Shown here one piece after another: positions 9,378 to 19,267 of a DNA stretch of 24,494 nucleotides. This stretch comes from Paramacrobiotus richtersi (lineage: Eukaryota > Tardigrada > Eutardigrada > Parachela > Macrobiotidae): positions 1 through 24,494 of the forward strand of contig JAQGAU010000730.1 of NCBI GenBank assembly GCA_034698045.1, written 5' to 3'. The position numbers and the translations under genes are program-made. The stretch's first letter is position 1. Each line of letters opens with the position of its first letter. A model generated the notes under the pieces. That model ran no database searches and had not been told where the DNA came from. It saw only the letters and a program-made list of their open reading frames with translations.

Positions 9378-12300
9378 TTAAGAGCACAAACAATCCCCAG
9401 TGGCGCATCCCGATCCGGTCGAACAGGCCGAGCATTTCGTACCTTGCTTGTACGGGCAATACCATGCTGATGCCTCCCCTCCACCAAACGTTATACTCGC
9501 AGGAGGGTTTCCGCTGTAAGATAATACTCGCTGTAAGACATGATAATACTCTTCATCAATTCGACCGACATGCATATGCAAAGTGCGCATAGAGCAATTA
9601 TGTATCAGAAAAAAACACTGCATGTATATTGCATTGTACCATAGTCGAAGTATAATTAAAACCCACCTTTTGCAGTAATTGCAGATGAAAACGGTATTTC
9701 CGCCGCACCGGGCAGATCCACATCCGATCAAGGAAGTTTCCGCCCATACGAACTTTAAACCCAAACATACTGATTATCGCGCAATATTGAAAAAGTGTTT
9801 AGTGTGCAGCTTCATCTAAATCCCTCGCAACAATAATCTTGCCTGAAATATAAATCAGGCGCTCATTTTATAATTTTTTAACTGACTCAAGAAGTAATAA
9901 TAACAATAACGATAAAAGTACCACCAGTTAGTCGTGTTAACATTATCTTTTTTAGACTTTTTGTAAATGACGAAAGAGAGACGTAGGCGCTTATATAAAT
10001 GATCTGCCAACTATTGAGCACAGAAATAACAGATACAGTAGGTAAAATTATTTTGACAGTGGCTTACAAGTTGCAGATCAAGTTCGTAACACATTAATGT
10101 GTTAATGATGAAATTCCTGAGATAATCTGACTGCTATATATGAAGGGCTCTTCGGTTAGGAAAGATACCGCTACAATAAAACAGCCGAATCTGAGTTGAT
10201 CTGGTTGAGCAATCCACAATTCGCAGGACTGCATAATGACCGAAGGGCTTCTTCGTCTCCAGCATCAACGGAGAGCGATTACCTGGTTAGGACACTGCAG
10301 TTGTACTCACCTGTGTATAGTGGCCAACCTGATTGAACTCCTCCTTTAACCCGGGTACGTTATTAGGACTACAATAGGCAAAATACTGTACTTCTTTGCG
10401 CCAGAATTCCACCGCCTGGGTCCACGTGGTTGATCCGGAATGATAGTTCTGACCGCATCCGTCCGGAAAACCTGAATAACAGTAAAAAGTAAAACCCGAC
10501 GTGTGCGAACCTTCGAAGAGCTGCCGTTTCGAATCGCACTTGGTGCCTTTCGGTCAGGAAGTTGATTATCATGGAATATCCCGGTGCATTTGTTAGCCCA
10601 CGCTTGCGCACTGCTGGCCACACAGGGATCCCATGATAACTTTCTCATGTTACTAGATGTCAGACTACGACGCTCTTTATTGTGCGCATCCAAGATGACA
10701 GCAATATCAGCCGGTGACACCTGTGATGCGGTGATGGGATACCCGAGATCAGAAGGATTTGCATTACATGCTCTTAATCCAGCATATGGAGGACTGGTGT
10801 CTGCAGCACAAGTCCCACTTGATGTGCCCGAGCAAGCAACCGTAACTGTCACCGGAACGGAGGCCGATCCCACTGCACCAAATGCGGTTACTGTCGTGGC
10901 ATACGTGCCCGCCGAAACAGCTGATGGCATGGTAATCTGCCCGCTATTCGACACGGCAAATTGGGCATTGCTGATGGTGTACCTGTTGGCATTTGTCGCG
11001 GTAACGGTGCCCACAGTTGTTCCTGCAGTGCAGGTGCTGGTCGTATAAGTGTACGATGGTACTGGAAAGGTCACCGTTCCCGAAGTGCCACCAGCACAGT
11101 TGACTGTAATTGTCGCCGGAACAGAAACCGAACCGCCCGTCCCAAATGCGGTTATCATTGCTGTGTATACTCCTGCTGGAACGGCCGTCGGTATCGTAAT
11201 CTGCCCGGCCGCTGAAATGGCAAACTGAAAGTTACTTATGGTATAGCGATTGGCGTTCGTGGCGGTGGCCGATCCCACGGTTGTTCCCGCCGAACATGCG
11301 GTCGTCGAGAAAGTATACGATGTCAAAGGAAACCCAGGGGTTCCGGAAGTGGCTCCAGAACAAGTGACCGTGATTGTCAGTGGAACGAAAGCGGTTCCTT
11401 GTGTGCCGGTTGCAAAAACCATCGCAGTATACGTTCCCGCCGGCACAGAGGCTGGCATAGTGATCTGACCGCTCGTCGAAATAGCAAAATTAAAGTTAGT
11501 AATGGAATAACTAGCGGCACCGGTAGCGGTCACTGTGCCCACTGTTGCTCCAGCTGTACAGCCAGTTGTCGAAAAAGTGTAAGATGCTTGGGGAAATGTC
11601 GGTTTTCCTGTTGTCGTTCCAGAACAGATTGTAGTAATCGTTACTGGGACAGTGCTGCCAGCGCTACCAGTAACGGTAGTACTACCCACTGTGAGTGTGT
11701 ACGTCCCAGCCGGTACCGCCGTGGCTAAGGTTATAAGTCCAGCAGGAGAAATAGTGAACTGAGTATTGCCGTTGGTTATGGTATAACCAGCCGCTCCGGA
11801 AGCCTGGACAGTGCCCACGGAAGTGCCAACTGTACAAGCTGTTGTCGTAAAGGTATAGGACGACTGCTGGAAAGTGGTCGTGATACCGGTTCCCGTACAT
11901 AATGCCGAGGTGCAAGAGACTAAAGAATAAAGCCACGGTATTGAAATTACCGGTTTTGCACCTCAATGTCCGCAGTTTTAATCGAGGAATATGAGCTTTT
12001 CCATTCGATCATCATGCTTTTTAAGAAGACGTACGGGTTGCACAGGTGATGGAACATGAATACATCAGACTGAGCAGGTTGCAGTCTGTTTCGCTGATGG
12101 TTTCGAGTTTGGGAATGCATGTGACCGGAGCCGTAGCGGGAATTGTAAATGCTGGCTGAGTGGCACTTGCAGCATAGTCAGTGGGTTGATTGTGCTACAA
12201 TTTTACGATGGTTTACAATATCTAACTGTATAGCAAACAACATCGACTAACCGTTATGCTACAGTAGTCGTAGGGATACTTCATCCAGTAAGCCTCTGAT

Positions 12301-13236
12301 GTGCTGTACAGTCGATAAGCGGACTACGAGGAGGAGACCCATCAAGCAGTTGCAATGTATTAACAGCACACATTTATTTCAGTCGGAACGATGCGATTTT
12401 ATTAATTTCAAACAAAGAAAAAATATCTATTTCAAATTGTTTCGCTTATCATCGGCCGCAGACAGGGAATGCGCCCGCCTGCTGTGCCATATTTATACGT
12501 ATACTATGGTAAAACGAATTACCGCTGGATTTAGTGCTGCGTCATTGGAAATTATAATATTGCGGTTGATATCGCGGTCGCCGCGCTGATGCTCGTTACG
12601 CTTTCCCATCACATTTGCCAAAGATCGCAGTACACAACGTCTCGTTGTGCTGCATCGAGTGAGGGTCCGCTCTAAAGACACTTCCTGCTGGTATACAGTA
12701 CTCGCCACTCCCATCTGACGGCCAGGGAAGCTTAACGAATACGGCTGCAAGCTACATAACACAGGGAACTATCCAACGGTTACGCACGCATGTATAATGG
12801 TTCCTTATGCACATACGGTGAAGTTGTGGTGAACTTGATGTGATACTCCGTCGCCGCACAATCCACTGGTACAAAGTTGATACAACCTTTCATGGAAGCG
12901 CTGAAGGACTGGACAACGCTGGTGATCGTTGTGCTCTCCTCACTGGCTACAGAAATAGGCTGCCTTGGTTGAAAGGTCACATCTAATTTATCCTTTATCA
13001 GGTAAACTTACTCATGATAGAGTCGATGCAGTATGGAACCCGTGTTTTGTCCCAGCGCGAATAGCGGGGATCCACATTAACCGTCCGCACTGAACGCTGT
13101 AAAACAGGATCATTTCCTGCCGGAAAAACATTACATGATGAAGCAACGGTCGTATTGAATTTCGACCATTCCAGTACAAACCATTAAGGCATCCCGTTCC
13201 AGACAGGATAATCAAGAAAGGTACAAAAATCAACAT
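9378..13236 (-). CDS. Secreted pseudo-astacin / cadherin-like repeat / CAP fusion protein (~827 aa)
   Basis: Ten exons, all in phase: 13182-13236, 13012-13116, 12817-12946, 12523-12751, 12252-12293, 12035-12194, 10540-11919, 10311-10471, 9667-9752, 9378-9513. The ATG at 13236 begins a signal peptide (MLIFVPFLIILSGTG). Residues about 30-240 are an astacin domain: RYSRWDKTRVPYCID start, CINFV, EHQRGDRD, YPYDYCSIT, and ISETDCNLLSLMYSC near its end. The HExxHxxGxxH zinc motif is replaced by RSLANVMGKRN and the Met-turn by SITHN, so it should be inactive. Four repeats (about residues 255-600) follow, then a CAP domain: ILDAHNKERR, FHDN, CGQNYH, FWRKE, GHYTQ, VWAETSLIGCG, FICNYC, ending CSAC...CLCS. 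There is no prodomain with a cysteine switch. The CAP domain has Gln where many have Glu, as venom-allergen-type CAPs do. Likely extracellular binding rather than proteolysis. The exon that joins astacin to repeats (12035-12194, then 10540-11919) is phase 1 on both sides. Confidence 0.72.
9753..10310 (-). other. Large intron inside the CAP domain
   Basis: A 558-nt intron that splits GHYTQ from FVWAET. No other gene or exon was seen inside. The matching intron in the paralogue downstream is only 57 nt (14943-14999). Confidence 0.6.
10815..11880 (-). repeat. Four tandem repeats of about 265 bp coding cadherin-like modules
   Basis: Each unit encodes about 88 aa with the pattern FPxxSYTFSTxxC, AGTTVGTVTAT, NxxYTISN, FAIS..GQIT, PAGTYT and VPVTITVxC. 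Units begin near 11880, 11600, 11335 and 11068 on the minus strand. The AG(T)VG(T)V(T)AT...Y.IS...F.I...G.I layout resembles cadherin-type repeats, but the calcium ligands (DxD, LDRE) are missing and two conserved cysteines frame each unit. Confidence 0.75.
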
Positions 13237-13431
13237 TGTCAGAATTAATATACTGCACAATAAATGCCAGCTAACTGAACTCTGCAACCGTTAGCAAAAG
13301 AGCATTGTGTAAGCGTCTCTGCCCTTTTTATAATACCGAGACACACAACACTTAGGAACGTGTCGAACGGGTTGTATTATCACACAGGGGAACCATTTGC
13401 CAATTACGCGCTTAGCCAGTTCTTTTCTTAC

Positions 13432-13518
13432 TATGTAGATTTCTGACTTGTTGGCTATGGGAAGATCGCCAGTGATTGGACAGTTAAAAATACAACTGCA
13501 CAGAATAGCCAGAAACAA
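13432..13518 (-). CDS. Possible exon with a hydrophobic, Cys-containing leader
   Basis: An 87-nt stretch, phase 0 at both ends, between acceptor GCAAAGCAG and donor ATA|GTAAGA. It reads LFLAILCSCIFNC then PITGDLPIANKSEIYI and looks like a secretion leader without its own ATG. No upstream or downstream partner was found. It may be the remnant of another gene between the CAP copies. Confidence 0.25.
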
Positions 13519-14123
13519 CTGCTTTGCTCTACATTCTGCCCATTAGTTCGTGCCAGATTAAAGTGCTTTTCGTTGCAGATGCCATCCAAATTTCAAGTGT
13601 TTGTCTCGACTCCCGACAAAGCAACGTAAACGGCCATGACGTGGCTACAGGTATGAACACTTGGCATCAAAATTCATGATGCTGGTCTGTTGTCGGAGCT
13701 TATAATGGCACGTCATCGAATTTGGTAATCCATATTTTGGTGGCGAACACATCTGGCACAAACATACTACTTCCGATCAAAAAACGACTCAGCAGGGTTC
13801 AGAAATGTTTAGCTCGAAGTTTTTTAAGTGGCTTAGAACTTGCGTTCTTGTAGTAAGTACTGTACATATACATGTATTTTACGCTCGCAATGGCTCTGTC
13901 TCTCTTAATTCTCGAGTGCTTGGGAAACTCCCCAATAGCGTTCTGAAGTGCTGAATAATGTATAGCAGAATCTTTCTAAACAAATCATTGAAGATCTGGC
14001 CTGCGAACAAGCCTGGCAGCCAGTTCTTTCGTGCGTACGACCGATTCTCTAACAACAATCCATGACCTTCCTGAGTGTTCCCTCTTCCGATCCGTACCAT
14101 AGCTTTAACTTAGAGCGACCAGA

Positions 14124-14154
14124 ACGCAGTTTCTAATAACGTAATCACTTACGT
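14124..14154. repeat. Dispersed 31-base motif, copy 1
   Basis: ACGCAGTTTCTAATAACG, then T/A, AATCA, C/T, TTACGT; differs from the copy at 21501-21531 at two positions. Confidence 0.5.
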
Positions 14155-14664
14155 CTGTGATTATCCATTTCGACATAAAGATTTTCGTCGTTTAGTGGTT
14201 TATTGATTGGTTATACAACCTCGGTATTTGTAAAATTGTGGGCAAATTTTTCCTTTTCTGCACTGAAAAGTATATACTGCCATGTAGAAAACAAACTGGT
14301 GCAAGAAAAATTTGGCAATTTATGAGTTGGTTATCTTGATCTGATCACTAAAGTTGATTTGGAAGCGAGCGAAACGGCCCTGACGGTTTTCACGGCCGGA
14401 TTGCGAGCCGCTTTGCGCCAGTGCGCCCTGCAGATGTCTGTCAAAACTAATGGCTTTTTGTCGAGTTTCGGGAAGTCTACGCTCGGGATAAGCATTGGTT
14501 CACAATAATTACATGGGGCTGTCTTGCTGTTCATGACATCGTATCGATAAACCATTGTTATCCACAGCACTCCGCATTGCTTTCAACATGGCGTAAGGAA
14601 ATGAACGTTCAAATAAAAGTTGTGCCACAGGTCCAAGAAAGTAAAAGTGCAGATTAGTGCTAAA

Positions 14665-17213
14665 CTATGCGCAGAGACAATCTCCAGCAGTACATCCGGA
14701 TCCCGTTGGGCACGCGGAACACTTTGTGGCGGAAGTTCCTTGTTTCCATGGGCAGAAAATCGCAGGCTCGGAACCAAAGTTTCCACTGCAAACAAACTCA
14801 CACAGGTGAAAAAGCGCTGCATGCGCATCGACTTTGCCATCTTAATGAAAACTTACGGTGTGCAGTAGTTGCAGATAAAGGCGTCCATGCCGTTGCATCT
14901 GGCGAAACCGCATCCAATTAGGGAGGTTTCCGCCCACATGACCTGTAGAATGACGGTAAAATCCTACCGTTCATATGGGACAAAATGAAGCGGTACTACC
15001 TGAGTGTAATGGCCGACTTTTGCAAACACATTATTGCTGCTACAGTAAGTAAAATCTTTAACTTCGTTATACCACAAATCAATGGCTGTTTTCCATGTAA
15101 TAAAGCCGGATGTCCCAGAAGCCTTGTTTTGACCACACCCTTGTGGGAAACCTGAATAAAAAGCCATTTGGGATAAGTATTATGAAGAAAAAAAATCTCT
15201 AGAAGCTGTAAATTACCTGGTGCTTTCCGAGCTGCGTATGAGTCATGTGGATTTGCGGCATCGCACCTGCTAGCCCACGCTTGTGCACTGCTAGCTATGC
15301 AGGGATCCCATCGAAGCTTTCTCATGTTGGTAGCATCCACACCGCGACGGTAAGTGTTATGTGCATCCAAGATTGCGGTGATATCGGCGGCTGACACTTG
15401 CGGTGCGGTAATAGGATATCCAAGATCTAATGAACTGGCGGAGCAGGTAGTAGGTCCTGTGTATGTCGGACTAACATTTGCGGCGCAAGTACCGGTACCA
15501 GTGGAAGGATTACTGCCACATGCTACCGTTATTGTCACCGGAACGGCAGTCGATCCTGCGTTTCCAAATCCCGTTACTGTTGCAGAATACGTTCCCGCCG
15601 CAAGGGCATTTGTTAATGTAATTTGGCCTGTAGTAGAAATGGTAAACTGAGTGTTGCTGATGGTATAGCGATTCGCATTGCTTGCAGCCGAGGTGCCTAC
15701 TGTGGAACCCGCCGTACAAGTGCTTGTTGAGAAGGTATAGGAAGTTTGAGGAAAGGTTGTCGTTGACGGAGTAGAGCCTGCGCAGTTTACTGAGATTATT
15801 GCCGTTACCGAAGCCTGATTCTGTGTCCCGACTCCCGTTACTTGGGTCACATATACGCCCGGTGAAAGGGTGGTTGGTATCGTGATTTGTCCAGTTGAAG
15901 AAATAGAAAACTGACTAGCGCTGCCGCTGTACCGATTGACATTGGTACCGACCACGGAGCCGACTGTTGTTCCGGCCGTGCAGGTACTTGTGGAAAAAGA
16001 ATAGGATGTCTGAAGGAAAGTTACCGCACCCGTAGTGGTTCCGGAACCGGAACATGTGACCGTAATCGAAGCCCCAACAGAACTCGAACTTTGTGCTCCA
16101 AATCCTGAAATCACTGTGAAGTATGTTCCCGCTGGAGTCAGTGATGGCAAGCTGATCTGTCCATTCGTAGAAATGGTAAACAGGCCATTACTCACAGTGT
16201 ACTGGATAGCGTTACTCCCAGCTACAGAGCCCACTGATGTACCGGCCGCGCAAGCGCTTGTAGTGAAAGTGTATGATTGTTGAGGAAATGTGACCGGGGC
16301 AGTTCCCGAGCATGCGACGCTAATCGTAACCGGGACAGAAGTTGAGCCTTGTTGGCCAGATGCGGTTACCATTGCCGTATACGTTCCCGCGGGCACGGCC
16401 GCTGGCATGGTTATTTGGCCGGCTGCTGATATAGCAAACCGGAAATTACTGATGGCGTACTGAGTAGCCCCGGTGGCGGTAACAGTGCCCACCGATGTTC
16501 CAGCCGTGCAACGGTTTGTCGACAACGGGTAGAACGTTTGAGGGAATACTGCGGCTCTCGTAGCGGAACATGTAACGGAAACGATTATTGGCACGGTAGT
16601 GGGGGAATTAGTTGGCTATTTATTACAGAAATTACTCAACGTATTATAGTACTAACTCTTTGAATTAATTTCGTGCGCTGTATAATATGCGTAAATTAAA
16701 CTTAAGCTTACTGAGATCAAAAACAACTTTTGGATGTGCATGCAGGTAAATTTTTGAATAAAGTATTGTTTGAAAAAATACACTCACGGAAGGATAAGAA
16801 AAAATCAGGTACGAGGGTAAATATTCGGTGAAAAACTGAATGATAATAATAGGACAGAATTTCAAACACAATCGGCTAATTCAGTTCCATCAGATCTGTG
16901 CCAAATTTCATCAGAAACGTATAAGAAATAAAGTAATCAATCGCGAAAATCTTATTAGCAAGAACATTATAATTACTTGTTGCGCGTGCTTGTGCTGATG
17001 GTACTGCCCATTCCGGTAATTGTTGAGCTCCTGTTCAACGAGAGACACATTTCACGAGTGTTGTTGTTATCTTGCTAATTATGCGCATCGCTGCATGTAC
17101 ATGTACTCATCTTAACAGAATTAATATCGCATGAAACCGAAAGGTTGTTGCGTACCATAAGAATAGTCCGTTCCCAGTAGCACAATAACTAAAACATACG
17201 CTACGAAGTGCAT
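14665..17213 (-). CDS. Secreted repeat-CAP protein, paralogue of the fusion gene
   Basis: Firm exons: 15217-16615 (four repeats plus start of CAP), 15000-15151, 14857-14942 and 14665-14785, all in phase; the 86-nt exon and phases 1, 0, 2 match the upstream paralogue exactly. CAP motifs: ILDAHNTYRR, NPHDSYAARKAPG, CGQNKASG, VGHYTQ, VMWAETSLIGCG, FICNYC, ending CSAC...CLCA, then TAG. The N terminus is probably 17156-17213 (ATG at 17213, signal peptide MHFVAYVLVIVLLGTDYSYG, donor G|GTACGC) joined to 16977-17030 (GAQQLPEWAVPSAQA...). That second exon leaves phase 1 while 15217-16615 needs phase 0, so one more exon in 16616-16976 is missing from my model. The repeat exon opens with a lone final strand (VPIIVSVTC), a piece of an extra repeat. 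No astacin sequence was found. Confidence 0.65.
15500..16615 (-). repeat. Four cadherin-like repeats in the second CAP gene
   Basis: Units begin near 16545, 16290, 16020 and 15755 on the minus strand, each about 265 bp. They share the consensus of the 10815-11880 array, including the two framing cysteines (ST.RC/AC/TC and VTC/AC/NC). They are more diverged from each other than the units of the first array, for example ISGFGAQSSSSV in unit 2. Confidence 0.7.
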
Positions 17214-18018
17214 TTTACCGTAACTGGAGAAGCTCTACGACTCCCATGCAAACGTTTACTGTGCAAAGGTTTATTGCGCTTTGTCCTTATCTACCACAGA
17301 AAACTAGGACAAAAGTAGAACATACGCTGTGAAATCACTTTTCAAGGAGTTCAATGGCAAAGGTGAAATTTAGTGCTGATCCTGCTGGAACTGCATGTTT
17401 TGTTAATTGTTTAATCTGCATTTTTTAAATCATTTCTGTTGTACTTTCAGTGGGCTTTCTGATGCACTATCGCATCGTTACATTATAGGTGGGCAGATGG
17501 AAAGTCAAGCGGCAATACAAAACTTACGTCATTGGCCTCAAATTACATACGTATTATAAAGTTATATATATGCATAAAGTGACGTCTAATTCGTGCGTAG
17601 GTCAGTTATTCACCTTTCACAGATGACTGACGTTTTATATGAAGTGTCGTGCATTCCCGATACGTGTTTGCTTAACGTGTTTCCAAAGTTGTTGTTGCGA
17701 CGTCAGGGGCCACTACAAAATGTAGCCGCAGTTATTTCAATCATCTGTAGTGCGCCTACTCCATACTTAGTTTCCGGCTATAGCTAGGCCCTTCTGGGCT
17801 GTACATCAGTACCAAACAATCTTCAAACTTTAACCACCAAGGTTTCGAGAAGTACCATTTTTGTTAGAGCGAAAAAGAGGCGTTGAGGGTATATCTTATT
17901 TTCTCGTTCACTCCATGGCAGCAAAACAAAACTGATCCGTACTTCCTGATCTTCATACGTCACGTGCTGGTTTAGTATGCAGCTCAAGAGCTGCGTAAGT
18001 GCGGACTGAATCTCAATA
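17214..18018. other. Intergenic with one possible minus-strand 3' exon
   Basis: A minus frame ending at 17823 (SALTQLLSCILNQHVTYEDQ...) is protein-like but runs into the MITE at 18019 and has no confirmed partner. It may be the far exon of the fragment at 18650-18950, with the MITE in an intron. A plus frame at 17593-17787 is weak. Nothing else seen. Confidence 0.3.
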
Positions 18019-18524
18019 CAGTGGAGTCTCCATAATATATACACCCTCCGTTAAGAATTCGCTGTATATAGTACGGAAGTGTATATAATTTGGAAGTGTC
18101 CCCCCAAGCGTTCCACCCGTTCTTCCCAAGGCGGAGCCTAGCGATTACTGAATTTTTTTAACGTATTTTTTTTAACCGAGCAGACGCGGTAGGCTTGACA
18201 TAGGGGGGAATCTCCACGATGTATACGCTTCCATATTATATACATATACACTTCGGCGCCTTACGCCGTTGATTGCTACCGTACACTATTGTCTCTGTTT
18301 AGTATACACTCTTAGATTTTGCAACTGTTGTTCTGATAAATCTTCGTTATCTACGCAATTTTGACTCCCTGATCGGCTAAAACAGCGAATCTTACAGTGT
18401 ATATTGTGGTGTTTTTCATTATCTTGCCCGATAAACTAATAAAACTCCGTATGTCAAGCAAATATCGTATACATTATGGAACGTGTATATTATTTGGAAG
18501 TGTATATACATGGAGACTCCACTG
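18019..18524. mobile_element. pogo/Tigger-like MITE with TA target duplication
   Basis: Terminal inverted repeats CAGTGGAGTCTCCATAATAT and its complement ending GGAGACTCCACTG, flanked on both sides by TA (18017-18018 and 18525-18526). Length 506 bp with no transposase. Inside the ends lie extra copies of GTGTATATAATTTGGAAGTGT in both orientations. CAGTGGAGTCTCC-type ends with TA duplication are typical of the pogo branch of Tc1/mariner. Confidence 0.85.
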
Positions 18525-18535
18525 TACAGTCAAAT

Positions 18536-18593
18536 CACAGTGCCTGTGAATCCGCCTCTGCTCATAAGACGCTAAGGATTCACAGACACTGTG
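18536..18593. repeat. Inverted repeat next to the MITE
   Basis: Two 18-base arms (CACAGTGCCTGTGAATCC and GGATTCACAGACACTGTG, one mismatch) around a 22-base loop, starting 11 bases past the MITE. It could be a second small element or the site into which the MITE inserted. Confidence 0.6.
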
Positions 18594-18649
18594 GTCCAAT
18601 TGTCGAAACGTGTGAACAAGCATCTGGCAGCTGCAAAAGAACAAAACAA

Positions 18650-18950
18650 AATCGCATAATGCATGCAAACCGCGCGACAGTACGAGTACACCACAGGACG
18701 GTACCGCACCATTATTAAATGCCACCGATGTAAAATATTGGCAGTTTTCCTGTCTTAAGAAAGTACTTCCCCTTGTGTCCCTAAGCAGCACTAGTATAGT
18801 CTGGAACGTTATTGTGCCTACATTGTTTTCGGGGCTATTGCCAAATAAAGTATAGTTTTGCGACGCTTCTGCCCGCGAGCAGACAACCAAGAAAATTTGC
18901 TGAAATAAGCAACTGACCAAAACTTTAAACAGTTCCTGAACCGCATGCAA
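18650..18950 (-). CDS. Possible exon of a secreted protein
   Basis: A minus frame from about 18950 has a hydrophobic leader (VLVSCLFQQIFLVVCSRAEA), an NYT glycosylation site and a few cysteines (ENCQYF, PSCGVL). It starts with TTG, not ATG, so an upstream exon is implied; acceptors GGTTCAG and TTATTTCAG both lie near the leader. The frame then runs on into the inverted repeat and the MITE, where it stops being credible. Boundaries are approximate. From 18951 to 19267 I see no gene. Confidence 0.25.
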
Positions 18951-19267
18951 AAAAAACGCACGTTAAATAGAACAGACTATGGAGGCAGAGTAACACAAAA
19001 TACTTTCTGTCACAAATGCATAGTGGATAAACATCTTCCGATAGCCTGGGCATAATGCTAAGTACTTAAACAAAATTAGAAAACGCAAATATTTCAAATT
19101 CAGCCAGAACGAAAAGAAATGTCCGATTGGGGAACAAGCCAACCTCTGACACTAACCAATAATACCATTACAGCAATGTTTTACACGCCGGGCGTTTGCT
19201 GTACTGGACCTTTCTTTGTACAGAAACAGCATTGCACTGATTCGGCCATCTAAGGAAGAGACGTTTC

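Larger units (their letters stand above)
13237..14664. other. Spacer between the two CAP genes, with weak coding fragments
   Basis: Contains a candidate exon (13432-13518, listed separately), an ATG-started 73-codon minus frame (13879-14100, MVRIGRGNTQEGHG..., no known domain), and a minus frame ending at 14331 that includes APCNYCEPM, echoing the CNYC of CAP C termini. None was joined to a gene. A 31-base motif at 14124-14154 recurs at 21501-21531. Confidence 0.35.

Noticed and set aside
10584-11728. Several plus-strand frames of 70-150 codons opposite the repeat exons
   Set aside because: They are antisense shadows of the repeat-coding exon, caused by its codon bias; no signal peptide, splice sites or domains. 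The same holds at 15354-16283.
12780-12980. Reading straight through 12817 to a TAA at 12780 as the end of the astacin-like protein
   Set aside because: A donor GTATGT at 12815-12816 and a 65-nt intron lead in phase to the rest of the astacin domain, which fits far better.
12983-13011. A 29-nt intron in the astacin part
   Set aside because: Too short. The acceptor TTTCTGTAG at 12947-12948 gives a 65-nt intron in the same phase.
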